From positions 1-47,657 of the forward strand of contig VGDL01000027.1 in NCBI GenBank assembly GCA_016869735.1: 47,657 nucleotides of DNA, in the 5' to 3' direction. The notes under the pieces were generated by a model that searched no databases, was not told the DNA's origin, and was given only the letters and a program-made list of their open reading frames with translations. The stretch's first letter is position 1. Every line of letters begins with the position of its first letter. The position numbers and the translations under genes were made by a program. Below are positions 16,732-25,386 of this stretch, one piece after another. The stretch comes from Alphaproteobacteria bacterium (lineage in GTDB: Bacteria > Pseudomonadota > Alphaproteobacteria > Acetobacterales > Acetobacteraceae).

Positions 16732-18810
16732 ATGACCCAACATCTTGCCTATGTTGATTTCCTGCCCCGCCTGCCGCTTTGGCTGATCGGCGGCATCGCG
16801 CTTCTGGCGCTGATCCTGCTGGCCTATGGGCTTTATCAGCGCGCACGCGGCATCTGGTGGCGGGCGCTGGCGGTGGTGATCCTGCTGGGGGCGCTTGGCA
16901 ATCCGCGCCTGCTTCGGGAAGAACGCGAAACCCGGCCTGATATCGCCATCCTGGCTGTTGATCGCAGCGACAGCACCGGAATTGCTGATCGCGCCGAACG
17001 CATCGCCGCCGCGCGCGCAGCCTTGGAAGCACGGGCAACGCGCCTGCCAGCCCTTGATCTCCGCGTGATTGAGGTGCCGGAAGCCGGCCAGCGCGGCACG
17101 GCGCTATTCTCGGCGCTCGGCGCTGCCTTGGCCGATGTCCCGCGTGCGCGGCTTGCAGGCGTTATCGCGCTGACGGACGGCCAGGTGCATGACGCGCCGG
17201 CGCTGCTCCCTTTTCATGCGCCGTTTCATGTGTTGCTGCCCGGCCGCGCCGGAGAAATTGACCGGCGCTTGCGGCTGGTCTCCGCGCCCGGCTTTGGCAT
17301 TGTTGGCCAGCAGGTTGAATTGCGCGTGGTGATCGAGGATTTGGGCGCGCCGGCGGGCGGCAATGCAGGGCTGATTATCCGCCGCGATGGCGGTGCTGCA
17401 CGCCGTGAGGAAATCCCGATCGGGCGCGAACACGCGATTTCCGTGCCTATCGCGCGCGGCGGCCCGATGGTGATTGAACTGGAAGCGGAACCCCGCGCCG
17501 GAGAGGTCAGCGAGTTCAATAACCGCCAAGTGGTCACAGTAAATGGCGTGCGGGATCGGCTGCGCGTGCTGCTGGTATCCGGCGAACCACATGCCGGGGA
17601 ACGCGCCTGGCGGCGGTTATTGAAAGCCGATCCCAATGTGGATTTGGTGCATTTCACCATTTTGCGCCCGCCGGAAAAAGATGATCTGACGCCGCTCAAT
17701 GAATTGGCTTTGATTGCCTTCCCGGTGCGGGAGTTGTTTCAGGTCAAGCTGCGTGAGTTTGACCTGATCGTGTTTGACCGCTTCACCAATCGCGGCCTGC
17801 TGCCGCCGGCCTATATGCGCAACATTGCGGATCACGTGCGCGCGGGTGGCGCGTTATTGATGAGTGTCGGGCCGGAATTCGCGGGGCCAGCTTCCTTGGC
17901 CTTCACGCCGCTGTCACAAGTATTGCCCGCCCGCCCGATGGGCCGTGGTGCGGGGGTGGAGGAAGCACCGTTTCGTCCGCGCATCAGCACGCTTGGCGCA
18001 CGGCATCCAGTGACCGAAGGACTATCGGGCGCCAATAGTGCCTCGGCAGAAGCAAGCTGGGGCCGCTGGTATCGCTGGCTGCGCGGTGAGGCGCGCGGCG
18101 GCATGGCGGTGATGGAAAGCCCCGAAGGCACGCCCTTGTTGGTGCTGGATCGCGTGGGCGAAGGGCGCGTGGCTTTGCTGATGTCGGATCATATCTGGCT
18201 ATGGGGGCGCGGGCATGATGGCGGCGGCCCGCAGGAAGAATTGCTGCGCCGCATTGCCCATTGGCTGATGCGCGAAACCAGCCTGGAAGAAGAGGATTTG
18301 ACCGCGCGGATTGAAGCCGGGCGGATGGCGATTGCACGCCGCAGCCTGGAAGCAGGCCCCTCGCCCGAAGTGACGATCACGGCGCCTGATGGCACGCGCA
18401 GCACGATGCGGCTGGAAGAAGCCGGCGGCGGGCGCGCTATTGCCGATGTTGCTGCGCGTATGCCCGGCGTGTGGCAGGTGGGTGATGGCAAGCGCGTTGC
18501 TTTCGCCGCCGCTGCGGTTGCCAATCCTTTGGAAATTGCTGATCTGCGCGCAGATGGCGAAAAGCTGCGCCCGCTGGTGCAAGGCCGTGGCGCGCTGCGC
18601 TGGCTGGGGCAGGAAGCCACGCCGGCACTGCCGGAATTACGCATGGTGGCATCGGGGCGAGATTTTGCGGGCGCTGGCTGGATTGGGCTCCGCCGCAATG
18701 CCGATCACAGCGTGATCAGTATTTCCGCCTTGCCGTTGCTGCCGCCGTGGTTGGCGCTGCTGTTGTTGCTCGGCACCGTGGTGCTGGCCTGGCGGCAGGA
18801 AGGGCGCTGA
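16732..18810 (+). CDS. Large membrane protein with VWA-like and GATase-like regions
   Basis: The 692-residue protein has two N-terminal transmembrane helices (about 15-34 and 42-57) and one at the C-terminus (about 670-688). The segment DIAILAVDRSDSTGIADRAERIAAARAAL near residues 65-93 resembles a VWA/MIDAS start (DxSxS-like). Residues about 270-480 resemble the glutamine-amidotransferase-like domain of COG5426 membrane proteins, including LRVLLVSGEPHAGERAWRRLL. The middle of the protein is likely periplasmic. It has no assigned function; such proteins often accompany BatA/MoxR-type modules, but no MoxR ATPase is present here. Confidence 0.8.
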   Translation: MTQHLAYVDFLPRLPLWLIGGIALLALILLAYGLYQRARGIWWRALAVVILLGALGNPRLLREERETRPDIAILAVDRSDSTGIADRAERIAAARAALEARATRLPALDLRVIEVPEAGQRGTALFSALGAALADVPRARLAGVIALTDGQVHDAPALLPFHAPFHVLLPGRAGEIDRRLRLVSAPGFGIVGQQVELRVVIEDLGAPAGGNAGLIIRRDGGAARREEIPIGREHAISVPIARGGPMVIELEAEPRAGEVSEFNNRQVVTVNGVRDRLRVLLVSGEPHAGERAWRRLLKADPNVDLVHFTILRPPEKDDLTPLNELALIAFPVRELFQVKLREFDLIVFDRFTNRGLLPPAYMRNIADHVRAGGALLMSVGPEFAGPASLAFTPLSQVLPARPMGRGAGVEEAPFRPRISTLGARHPVTEGLSGANSASAEASWGRWYRWLRGEARGGMAVMESPEGTPLLVLDRVGEGRVALLMSDHIWLWGRGHDGGGPQEELLRRIAHWLMRETSLEEEDLTARIEAGRMAIARRSLEAGPSPEVTITAPDGTRSTMRLEEAGGGRAIADVAARMPGVWQVGDGKRVAFAAAAVANPLEIADLRADGEKLRPLVQGRGALRWLGQEATPALPELRMVASGRDFAGAGWIGLRRNADHSVISISALPLLPPWLALLLLLGTVVLAWRQEGR

Positions 18811-18836
18811 ATTATCCAGCGCCCCGCCGAAAATCA

Positions 18837-19118
18837 TCACCGCGCGGACGCAAGCCGCATCGCGGAAGGTGCCGGCAATTCAATCTCGATCTCCAGCGTG
18901 GACATATCCCCGCCGCGATCCAGATTGACATTCACCTTGCTCGGGTCAATCGCGACATAGCGCGCGACAACCGCGACCAATTCCTGTTGCAGCTTGGGCA
19001 GGAAATCCTCACGATTGCGGCCAATGCGCTCATGCGCCAGCACAATCTGGAGCCTTTCCTTGGCAGCAACGGCGCTATCATCCTTGCGCCGGCCACGGAA
19101 TAAATCGAGCCAGGACAT
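18837..19118 (-). CDS. minE: Cell division topological specificity factor MinE
   Basis: This 93-residue MinE stimulates MinD ATPase and drives the pole-to-pole oscillation that places the division septum. The N-terminal MSWLDLFRG is the membrane-targeting and anti-MinCD part, followed by AAKERLQIVLAHER, the MinD-contacting segment, and a C-terminal topological domain with VAIDPSKVNVNLDRG. The ATG overlaps the minD TAA by one base, so the two are translationally coupled. It ends the minCDE operon. Confidence 0.96.
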   Translation of the reverse strand: MSWLDLFRGRRKDDSAVAAKERLQIVLAHERIGRNREDFLPKLQQELVAVVARYVAIDPSKVNVNLDRGGDMSTLEIEIELPAPSAMRLASAR

Positions 19119-19936
19119 TACGCGGCCCTCCCACCAAATAAGCGCCGGAACAGGCCCTTGCGTTCTGCTTCCAGGAAGCGATGCGGCACATCCTCACCCA
19201 GGAAACGCGATACCGCATCGGCATAGGCCTGGCCGGCATTGCTTTCATTATCCATGATCACCGGCGTGCCGGTATTGGAAGCGCGCAGCACGCTTTCGCT
19301 TTCAGGGATTACGCCCAGCAGCGGAATGGCCAGGATTTCGCGAATATCATCCAGCTTCAGCATCTCACCTTTTTCGACACGGTTGGGGTCAAACCGCGTC
19401 ACCAGCAGATGTTCCTTCACCGGGTCGCGCTTTTCCTCGGCACGCTTCGATTTGGATTGTAGCACGCCCAGAATACGGTCTGAATCGCGCACAGATGAAA
19501 CTTCCGGGTTCGTCACCACAATCGCCTGATCGGCGAAATAAAGCGCCAGCAGCGCGCCCTTCTCAATACCGGCGGGGCTGTCGCATAGGATGTAATCAAA
19601 TTCCTTCGACAATTCCTCAATGATTTTCGCGACCCCTTCCTTGGTCAGCGTATCCTTATCCTTGGTCTGGGATGCCGGCAGGATGGAGAGCGTTTCCACG
19701 CGCTTGTCGCGGATCAGCGCCTGGCTCAGCCGTGCCTCGCCTTGGATGACATTGATGATGTCAAAAACCACGCGCCTTTCGACACCCATGATAAGATCGA
19801 GGTTGCGCAAGCCAACATCGAAATCAATCACCACCGTCTTCTTGCCGCGCTGGGCAAGGCCGGTTGCGAAGGCAGCGCTGGATGTCGTCTTGCCGACGCC
19901 GCCCTTGCCTGATGTCACCACAATAACCTGAGCCAT
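19118..19936 (-). CDS. minD: Septum site-determining ATPase MinD
   Basis: MinD is the membrane-bound ATPase of the Min system. The 272-residue protein has the deviant Walker A motif GKGGVGKTT at residues 10-18, VIDFDVGLRNLDLIMG, and switch region CDSPAGIEKGA. The C-terminal KGLFRRLFGG forms the expected amphipathic membrane-targeting helix. The ATG at 19936 is preceded by GGGAGG at 8 nt; a TTG at 19942 lies too close to that site. The gene sits 35 nt after minC. Confidence 0.97.
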   Translation of the reverse strand: MAQVIVVTSGKGGVGKTTSSAAFATGLAQRGKKTVVIDFDVGLRNLDLIMGVERRVVFDIINVIQGEARLSQALIRDKRVETLSILPASQTKDKDTLTKEGVAKIIEELSKEFDYILCDSPAGIEKGALLALYFADQAIVVTNPEVSSVRDSDRILGVLQSKSKRAEEKRDPVKEHLLVTRFDPNRVEKGEMLKLDDIREILAIPLLGVIPESESVLRASNTGTPVIMDNESNAGQAYADAVSRFLGEDVPHRFLEAERKGLFRRLFGGRAA

Positions 19937-19971
19937 AGCCAATGCCTCCCTGAAACTTAGTCGCGTTGCGA

Positions 19972-20763
19972 TCAGGTGATGGGGTCGAAGCGCATACGCT
20001 CACCCACCAGCCGTACCTGCATCGCCTTGCCGATTTGTGCTGCCGGAAAGCCTTCCCGCACGGCGTAAAAGCCTGCGATGGAAACCAATTCCGGGTCGAA
20101 ATTCAGCGCGAAAACCCGCGCTTCCATATTGCTGGCGCCACCGGCAATGGCGCGGCCACGCAGCGCGCCATAGATATGGATATTGCCATCCGCGATCACT
20201 TCCGCCCCTGCATTGACGGTGGAGGTGATGATCAGATCAGCCCCTTCCGCCCAAATGCGCTGGCCGGCGCGCACCGGTTGTTCCACCACCATGGTGCCGC
20301 GCTGGGCGGCGGGCTTGGCGGTGGGGGGCGGCGGTGCGGCGATTGGGGCGGCTTCCGCCGCTATCGGGCCGGGGGGGGCGGGGTCATCACTTTCCTTGCC
20401 CCCCGCACTGCGCACCGGGGGCAGGCCGTAGGACAGCGCGGCATTGCGCATTTCCACCGTGCCGCCGGTAGTGCCGATCGGCATGATTTCTAGCGCGCGC
20501 AGGCCCTGGATCAGTCCGGGAAAATCCACTTCCGCGGGCGGCACCTGAATATCACTGAGGCCCAGCACGATCGGCGCAAAACGCAGAAACCCAGGCGCAC
20601 GGCGGAACTGATCGCCAATCACCGGCACCACCGCTTCAGGGCGATGATCCAGCAGGCGCAGCACAAGCAGATTGAAATTCGCCCCGCGCAGGCGAAAAGG
20701 TTCGATGCGGGTGGCGGTATCTGGCCTGGGCGCGGCGCTGGGCATGAGGCTCCTGACGGACAT
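19972..20763 (-). CDS. minC: Septum site-determining protein MinC
   Basis: MinC blocks FtsZ ring assembly away from midcell. The 263-residue protein has an N-terminal domain (about 20-110, FRLRGANFNLLVLRLLD), a proline/alanine-rich linker (about 120-155) and a C-terminal beta-helix domain with QRIWAEGADLIITSTVNAGAEVIADGNIHIYGALRGRA, the conserved MinC_C pattern. Its order minC-minD-minE on one strand with short gaps is the standard operon. The 229-nt region upstream is shared with a divergent operon and holds a TTATTCACA 9-mer at 20784-20792. Confidence 0.96.
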   Translation of the reverse strand: MSVRSLMPSAAPRPDTATRIEPFRLRGANFNLLVLRLLDHRPEAVVPVIGDQFRRAPGFLRFAPIVLGLSDIQVPPAEVDFPGLIQGLRALEIMPIGTTGGTVEMRNAALSYGLPPVRSAGGKESDDPAPPGPIAAEAAPIAAPPPPTAKPAAQRGTMVVEQPVRAGQRIWAEGADLIITSTVNAGAEVIADGNIHIYGALRGRAIAGGASNMEARVFALNFDPELVSIAGFYAVREGFPAAQIGKAMQVRLVGERMRFDPIT

Positions 20764-20992
20764 GAAATCGCTGCGTTGCCGAGTTATTCACAGCCTATAG
20801 TGGGTGAGCCCGGCGACAGCCACAATATATAGCGCCCTTTGCGGGGCGGGCGAAGGGGTCGGATGTTTCACGCTGATCCCGCAAGGCCTTAGCGGGCGAA
20901 GTTCAGAAATACGTCAAACCGCGAATCGGGGCGCGGCTGGCGGGGCTGACCGGGGCGCCAAGCTCAGGCAGAATGGGATCACTCAAGGAGCC
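20764..20992. promoter_or_regulatory. Divergent control region between minC and the binding-protein operon
   Basis: No gene is seen here. Reading toward minC, TTGTGG and CACTAT are spaced by 17 nt and are a weak promoter candidate. Reading the other way, a TATATA lies near 20825. A 9-mer TTATTCACA at 20784-20792 fits the degenerate DnaA-box consensus, but one such match is expected by chance in tens of kilobases. Confidence 0.3.
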
Positions 20993-21904
20993 ATGATCGT
21001 GAAGCCCATCCGCCTTGCCGAACCCTTCCGCGCTGTCTTTTACGCGCCGTTTTACGTCGCCGAACAACGCAGCTTTTATGCCCGCCATGGCGTGACCGTC
21101 ACGCGCGCCACCGCCGGCGACCCGACCCGCGCGGCAGAAGCACTGCTGGCGGATCAGGCCGATGTCGCCTGGTCCGGCCCCATGCGCATGATCATGATGC
21201 GCGCTGCCGATCCCACCTGCCCCTTGCGGTCCTTTTGCGCGGTGGTGATGCGCGACCCGTTCATGCTGCTCGGGCGCGGGCCAAACCCTGGCTTCCGTTT
21301 GCAGGATTTGCCAGGCCTCCGCTTCGGCAGTGTCAAGGAAGTGCCGACCCCCTGGTGGTGCTTGCAGGATGATTTGCGCCAAGCGGGCGTGGACCCGGAC
21401 GCCATGGCGCGCATCACGGATAAGACCATGGCGGAAAACGCGGATGCGGTGGCCGAAGGCCGCTTGGATGTCGCGCAAATGTTCGAACCCTTCGCGACAC
21501 GGCTGGAAGCCAAGGGCGGCGCCGTGTGGCATCGCGCGTCAGATCGGGGGCCGAGTGCCTATACGGCGCTTTACGCAACAGCTTCGAATATCCAGCGCTT
21601 CAGCGCGGAGTTTGAAGCCATGACACGCGCCTTGGCCGACGCGCTTGTTTATGTTTACGCAGCACCCGCCGCCGAAATCGCGGCAAGTGTCGCACCGCTT
21701 TTCCCCGATGTGACCCAGGCCGAATTGACCCATGGCATTGCGCGGTATCAGGCCGCGCGGCTTTGGCCGGAAACACCGCATTTCCCCGAAGCCGCCTTCA
21801 CGCAGCTGCGTGGTGCGATGAAAAGCGCTGGCGTGATCACGCGAGAGCCAAGCTTTGCCGATTGCGTGGATCACGCGATTGTCACGCGTGCCTTGGGCGG
21901 TTAG
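20993..21904 (+). CDS. NMT1/THI5-like solute-binding protein without signal peptide
   Basis: The protein of about 303 residues has the fold pattern of SsuA/NMT1-type binding proteins: AEPFRAVFYAPFYVAEQRSFYARHGV near the start and DVAWSGPMRMI around residue 60, then GLRFGSVKEVPTPWW. It lacks any hydrophobic leader or lipobox, even if extended upstream to 20804, so it is predicted cytoplasmic. AAGGAG precedes ATG 20993 by only 2 nt and GTG 20999 by 8 nt, so the start may be 20999. No ABC permease or ATPase is linked. It leads an operon with a thioesterase, a dehydrogenase and a hydrolase. It could be an enzyme or ligand sensor; the THI5 precedent shows that this fold can be catalytic. Confidence 0.82.
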   Translation: MIVKPIRLAEPFRAVFYAPFYVAEQRSFYARHGVTVTRATAGDPTRAAEALLADQADVAWSGPMRMIMMRAADPTCPLRSFCAVVMRDPFMLLGRGPNPGFRLQDLPGLRFGSVKEVPTPWWCLQDDLRQAGVDPDAMARITDKTMAENADAVAEGRLDVAQMFEPFATRLEAKGGAVWHRASDRGPSAYTALYATASNIQRFSAEFEAMTRALADALVYVYAAPAAEIAASVAPLFPDVTQAELTHGIARYQAARLWPETPHFPEAAFTQLRGAMKSAGVITREPSFADCVDHAIVTRALGG

Positions 21905-21913
21905 GGGCCGCGC

Positions 21914-22357
21914 ATGAGCAAGCAACGCGCACAGCGCGCCGATTATGCCTTCTTCGTGCCGATCGCGACACGCTGGATGGATAATGACGTCTATGGCCAT
22001 ATCAACAACGTCATCTATTATTCCTGGATAGATAGCGCGGTGGCGCGTTTCCTGACTTCCTCAGGGTTTTTGCATATCCCAACCGCGCCGGTGATTGGCC
22101 TGGTGGTGGAAACGCAATGCCGCTACTTCGCGCCCATTGCCTTCCCGGATGATATCACCTGTGGGGTGCGCTGCGCGCGTGCAGGCAATACATCTGTCCG
22201 CTATGAGGTTGGCATCTTCCGCAATAATGAGGATGAGGCGAGTGCCGAGGGCTATCTGGTGCATGTCTATGTGGATCGCGCCACGCAAAAAACGCCGACC
22301 CCCTTGCCAGAAAATCTACGCGCCGCGCTGCAGCGCATCACCCTGAATCCATCGTAA
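21914..22357 (+). CDS. Acyl-CoA thioesterase, hotdog fold (4HBT)
   Basis: The 147-residue protein is a 4-hydroxybenzoyl-CoA-type thioesterase. The active-site stretch TRWMDNDVYGHINNVIYYSW near residues 17-36 has the conserved Asp-x-x-Gly-His-x-Asn-Asn arrangement. It would hydrolyse an acyl-CoA in the cytoplasm; the acyl group is unknown. It begins 9 nt after the binding-protein gene and lies 16 nt before the dehydrogenase, clearly in one operon. Confidence 0.93.
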   Translation: MSKQRAQRADYAFFVPIATRWMDNDVYGHINNVIYYSWIDSAVARFLTSSGFLHIPTAPVIGLVVETQCRYFAPIAFPDDITCGVRCARAGNTSVRYEVGIFRNNEDEASAEGYLVHVYVDRATQKTPTPLPENLRAALQRITLNPS

Positions 22358-22373
22358 TTCCAAGGAAAATTCC

Positions 22374-23342
22374 ATGTCTGTTGCACCACTCAAGCGCCTT
22401 GCCATTCTGGATGATTACCAGGGTGTGGCGCTTTCCTTAGGCCCCTGGGAGAAGCTGCCGAAGGGCCTGGAAATCACGGTTTTCCGCGATACCATCACTG
22501 ATCACGCGGCGCTGGTTGAAAGGCTGAAGCCCTTCGATACGATTCTGGCGATGCGCGAAAGAACACCTTTTCCGCGCGCGCTGATCGAAGCGCTGCCCAA
22601 TCTGCGACTGCTGATCACAACGGGTGGGCGCAACCGTTCCATCGATGCCGTCGCTTGCGCTGAACGTGGCGTGGTGTTTTGCGGTACGGGCACTTCCGGC
22701 GATCCGACGGCGGACCTCACCTGGGGCCTGATCCTATCCCTCGTGCGCGATATTCCACGCCAGCAGGAAGCGCTGCGTGCCGGGCGCTGGCAGACGCATG
22801 TGGGGCTTGGGCTGGAAGGCAAAACGCTCGGCGTGATTGGCCTCGGCAAGCTTGGCGGGCGCGTTGCCAAAATCGGCCAGGCCTTTGGCATGAAGGTGCT
22901 GGCCTGGTCCACCAACCTGACCGATGAACGCGCTACTGCGATTGGCGCAACGCGCGTGGACAAGGCGACCTTGCTGCGCGAAGCCGATATAGTGACGCTG
23001 CATTTGATCCTTTCGGATCGGTCGCGCAATACAATCACCGCGCCTGATCTGGCCTTGATGAAGCCCACATCCTTCATCGTGAATACCAGCCGCGGCCCGC
23101 TGATTGAACAAGCCGCGCTGATTGCGGCATTGAAGGAAGGCCGCATCGCCGGCGCTGGCTTGGATGTGTTTGATGTTGAACCGCTGCCTGCGGATCACCC
23201 AATCCTGACCGCGCCGAATACCGTGCTGACGCCGCATTTGGGTTACGTCACGGAACAGAATTACCGTACCTATTACGAAGTGACGGTGGCCGCCATCAAT
23301 GCCTTTGTCGCCGGTGCGCCCATTGGCGTCATCAAGCCATGA
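22374..23342 (+). CDS. D-2-hydroxyacid dehydrogenase family protein
   Basis: The 322-residue NAD(P)-dependent enzyme belongs to the D-isomer 2-hydroxyacid dehydrogenases. The dinucleotide motif GLGKLGGRVAKIGQAFG lies near residue 157. The catalytic Arg is in NTSRGPLIEQ near residue 240, Glu in DVFDVEPLP and His in LTPHLGYVTEQNY near residue 288. An AAGGAAAA site precedes the ATG. Its stop overlaps the hydrolase start by 4 nt (ATGA). It likely reduces or oxidises a 2-keto/2-hydroxy acid produced within this operon's pathway. Confidence 0.95.
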   Translation: MSVAPLKRLAILDDYQGVALSLGPWEKLPKGLEITVFRDTITDHAALVERLKPFDTILAMRERTPFPRALIEALPNLRLLITTGGRNRSIDAVACAERGVVFCGTGTSGDPTADLTWGLILSLVRDIPRQQEALRAGRWQTHVGLGLEGKTLGVIGLGKLGGRVAKIGQAFGMKVLAWSTNLTDERATAIGATRVDKATLLREADIVTLHLILSDRSRNTITAPDLALMKPTSFIVNTSRGPLIEQAALIAALKEGRIAGAGLDVFDVEPLPADHPILTAPNTVLTPHLGYVTEQNYRTYYEVTVAAINAFVAGAPIGVIKP

Positions 23343-24187
23343 CAAGCTCCTATGCCCTGCCCGAAGGCTGGGCAGGCTGGCCCCAGGCTGCGCGCGATGC
23401 AGCTTATGACAATTTGGCCGGCGTGCCCGATAGCGCGGCGCAGGTCGCGCACCGCAATGCGCTATCGGTTGCATTTCGCGCAGCCCATGCCGGGCACCTC
23501 GATCTGCCCTTCGGGAGCGGCGAACGCGAAAAATGGGACCTGTATCCCGCCGCGCGCGCTGATGCGCCCTGCCTCGTTTTCATCCATGGTGGCTATTGGC
23601 AGCGCAATCGGCGGGAAGATTTCGCCATCATGGCCGAAGGCGCCTTGGCCGCCGGATGGTCGGTTGGGATTTGCGGCTATACGCTGGCGCCCGAAGCCTC
23701 CATGGCGCGCATTGTCGGTGAAATCCACGCCGCGCTGGATTGGCTTGGCGAGTATGGCGCGGCGCATGGTATGGCGGGCAAGGTGGTCGCTTCCGGCTGG
23801 TCTGCGGGCGGGCATTTGGCGGCGCTGGCGGCAGAGCATCCACTCGTGGTGGGCGCGCTTGCCATGTCCGGCATTTATGAATTGGCCCCAATCGCTGAGA
23901 CAAATCTGAACGACAAGCTGCATTTGACGCCTGAGGAAATCGCGGCCCATTCGCCGATCCGCCGCCCGGTAGTGCAAAAGCCCATCGCCATTGCCTATGG
24001 CGCACGGGAATTGCCGGAACTCCGCCGGCAAAGTCGCGTCTTTCATCGCCACCGTGCGGAGGCTCAGGCACCCGGCGCGCTGATCCCCGTGCCAGGGGCA
24101 GATCATTTTCGCGTGCTGGAAGCGCTGTGGCAGCGCGACGGGCTGCTGCTGCGTGCTGCGGCGGAGGTATTGGCGGCAGCGGGTTAG
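23339..24187 (+). CDS. Alpha/beta hydrolase (kynurenine formamidase-like)
   Basis: The 282-residue alpha/beta hydrolase has the oxyanion-hole motif HGGYWQ near residue 83, nucleophile elbow SGWSAGGHLAAL near residue 152 and a late His in PGADHFRVLEAL. The HGGYW signature is typical of the kynurenine formamidase/carboxylesterase group, but no tryptophan-pathway genes are nearby, so the true substrate is open. It overlaps the dehydrogenase by 4 nt and closes the four-gene operon. Confidence 0.92.
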   Translation: MTSSYALPEGWAGWPQAARDAAYDNLAGVPDSAAQVAHRNALSVAFRAAHAGHLDLPFGSGEREKWDLYPAARADAPCLVFIHGGYWQRNRREDFAIMAEGALAAGWSVGICGYTLAPEASMARIVGEIHAALDWLGEYGAAHGMAGKVVASGWSAGGHLAALAAEHPLVVGALAMSGIYELAPIAETNLNDKLHLTPEEIAAHSPIRRPVVQKPIAIAYGARELPELRRQSRVFHRHRAEAQAPGALIPVPGADHFRVLEALWQRDGLLLRAAAEVLAAAG

Positions 24188-24354
24188 CGGTTGGTGTATC
24201 TCGAGAAAAAAAGAGGAGACACGCCATAGTCGCAATGGCCCAAGGGCCATGACGATCCCTCTTTAGCATCCAGGGCTTGATGGATGATGCGGAGCGGCGC
24301 TTAAGCCCAGGCGGTGCTCACATCACGCGGCAGCACTTCCTCGGTCAGATCTGA
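24188..24354. other. Short intergenic region after the hydrolase operon
   Basis: No convincing gene is seen. It contains a perfect 7-bp dyad ATGGCCC-AA-GGGCCAT at 24235-24250 and a 10-bp palindrome TCAGATCTGA at 24344-24353, next to the stop of the outer-membrane gene. On the plus strand an AGAGGAGA sequence is followed by a broken frame ending in a 24-codon tail (from ATG 24283), which could be the remains of a small gene. Confidence 0.3.
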
Positions 24355-25149
24355 TCAGCGCTCAGAACCGAAAGTATAGGATAGACCAAAGCGGATCATC
24401 TGGATTGTCACGTCATTGCTGACTGAACGGCCCTGCACTGTAGCGAAGCCACCAGCAACTCCGCCACGTGCATTCTGGAAACTGAAACCGACCTGATCGA
24501 ATTGGGTGTGGATGTAATCCAGGCGAAGCGAAACGGCATCCGAAACACGCCACGCGGCGCCGGCACCCACGGTCCAGCCGAAGGCGATCTTCTCATCCGT
24601 ATCACTGAAGCGTGCGACAGTTCGGGTGGGCGCGTTCACCCCTTCATACTGAGTGCGGGTTTCGGCGAGAAAGGCAGTGGCCAAACCGGCTGAGGCATTT
24701 ACCATCAGCGGCCCATCAGCATAGCCAATGGTGGCGCGCATGGTGGAAATCCAGCGCGTTTCCCGGTTGATGGATGCCTGGGGCATGCCGTACCAGGCAT
24801 TGCCTGAATTAACCGGCGTATCCTGTTGGCTTTCCAGGCGGAGCCAGGACCAGTCAGTTTCCACCCCCATAAGGATGCCGCTGGCGTAGTGGTGTTGGTA
24901 GCCCAGAAGCAGGCCAAGCCCCGCGCCGCGAAAGGAATCATCTGCCGCTTCATCGGCGGCGTTGAAGCCATACTGCCCGTCTCCGCGCTTACTCACGCCA
25001 CGCGTGGTGTTGAAAGCATCAATGGCTACAGCGCCAAGATAAAGACCTGACCAATTCGGGGGGTCAGCGGATTGCTGGGCAAGGCTTGGCGTTGCGCCAA
25101 GGGCAATCATGGCCGTCAGCAAGAAGCGCTGGGTCAAAAAACGGAGCAT
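24355..25149 (-). CDS. Outer membrane beta-barrel protein (Omp25/31-like)
   Basis: The 264-residue protein has a signal peptide (MLRFLTQRFLLTAMIALGATPSLA) cleaved near residue 24-25, then NWSGLYLGAVA, the usual first strand of the alphaproteobacterial Omp25/31 group. Alternating aromatic strands follow (GLLLGYQHHYASGILMGVETDWSW; RLDYIHTQF), ending in MIRFGLSYTFGSER. It is most likely an 8-stranded barrel of the opacity family. The terminal residue is not Phe, slightly unusual for Bam recognition. The start 25149 follows a GAGGAAA site; an upstream TTG would spoil the leader. Confidence 0.88.
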   Translation of the reverse strand: MLRFLTQRFLLTAMIALGATPSLAQQSADPPNWSGLYLGAVAIDAFNTTRGVSKRGDGQYGFNAADEAADDSFRGAGLGLLLGYQHHYASGILMGVETDWSWLRLESQQDTPVNSGNAWYGMPQASINRETRWISTMRATIGYADGPLMVNASAGLATAFLAETRTQYEGVNAPTRTVARFSDTDEKIAFGWTVGAGAAWRVSDAVSLRLDYIHTQFDQVGFSFQNARGGVAGGFATVQGRSVSNDVTIQMIRFGLSYTFGSER

Positions 25150-25386
25150 GGGGGAAATTTCCTCAGGCAATCAAGCCTTCCAAGAAGCGGAGACGAAAAA
25201 ACTACAGCAAGAAGGTTGAGTATTCATTTCAGGCGCCATGGTGCCGTTTTGAATTAAAGACAGAAGGCGCGCCGTGAAGCACTGAACCGACCGACCAACT
25301 TCAACACTGCGCCTAAGGTCTGAGGAAATCGCGACCCAATGGCGGCCGCGCCTATCACAACGTAATAGGCGCGTTCAGCCCATGGA
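25150..25386. other. Intergenic region with hairpin, upstream of the barrel gene
   Basis: No gene is seen. A perfect 8-bp hairpin, GCGCCTAT with ATAGGCGC around a 9-nt loop (25348-25372), lies 15 nt after the stop of the small secreted protein on the minus strand and may protect or end that transcript, though no T-run follows. The remainder should carry the promoter of the barrel gene, but no convincing boxes were found. Confidence 0.4.
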
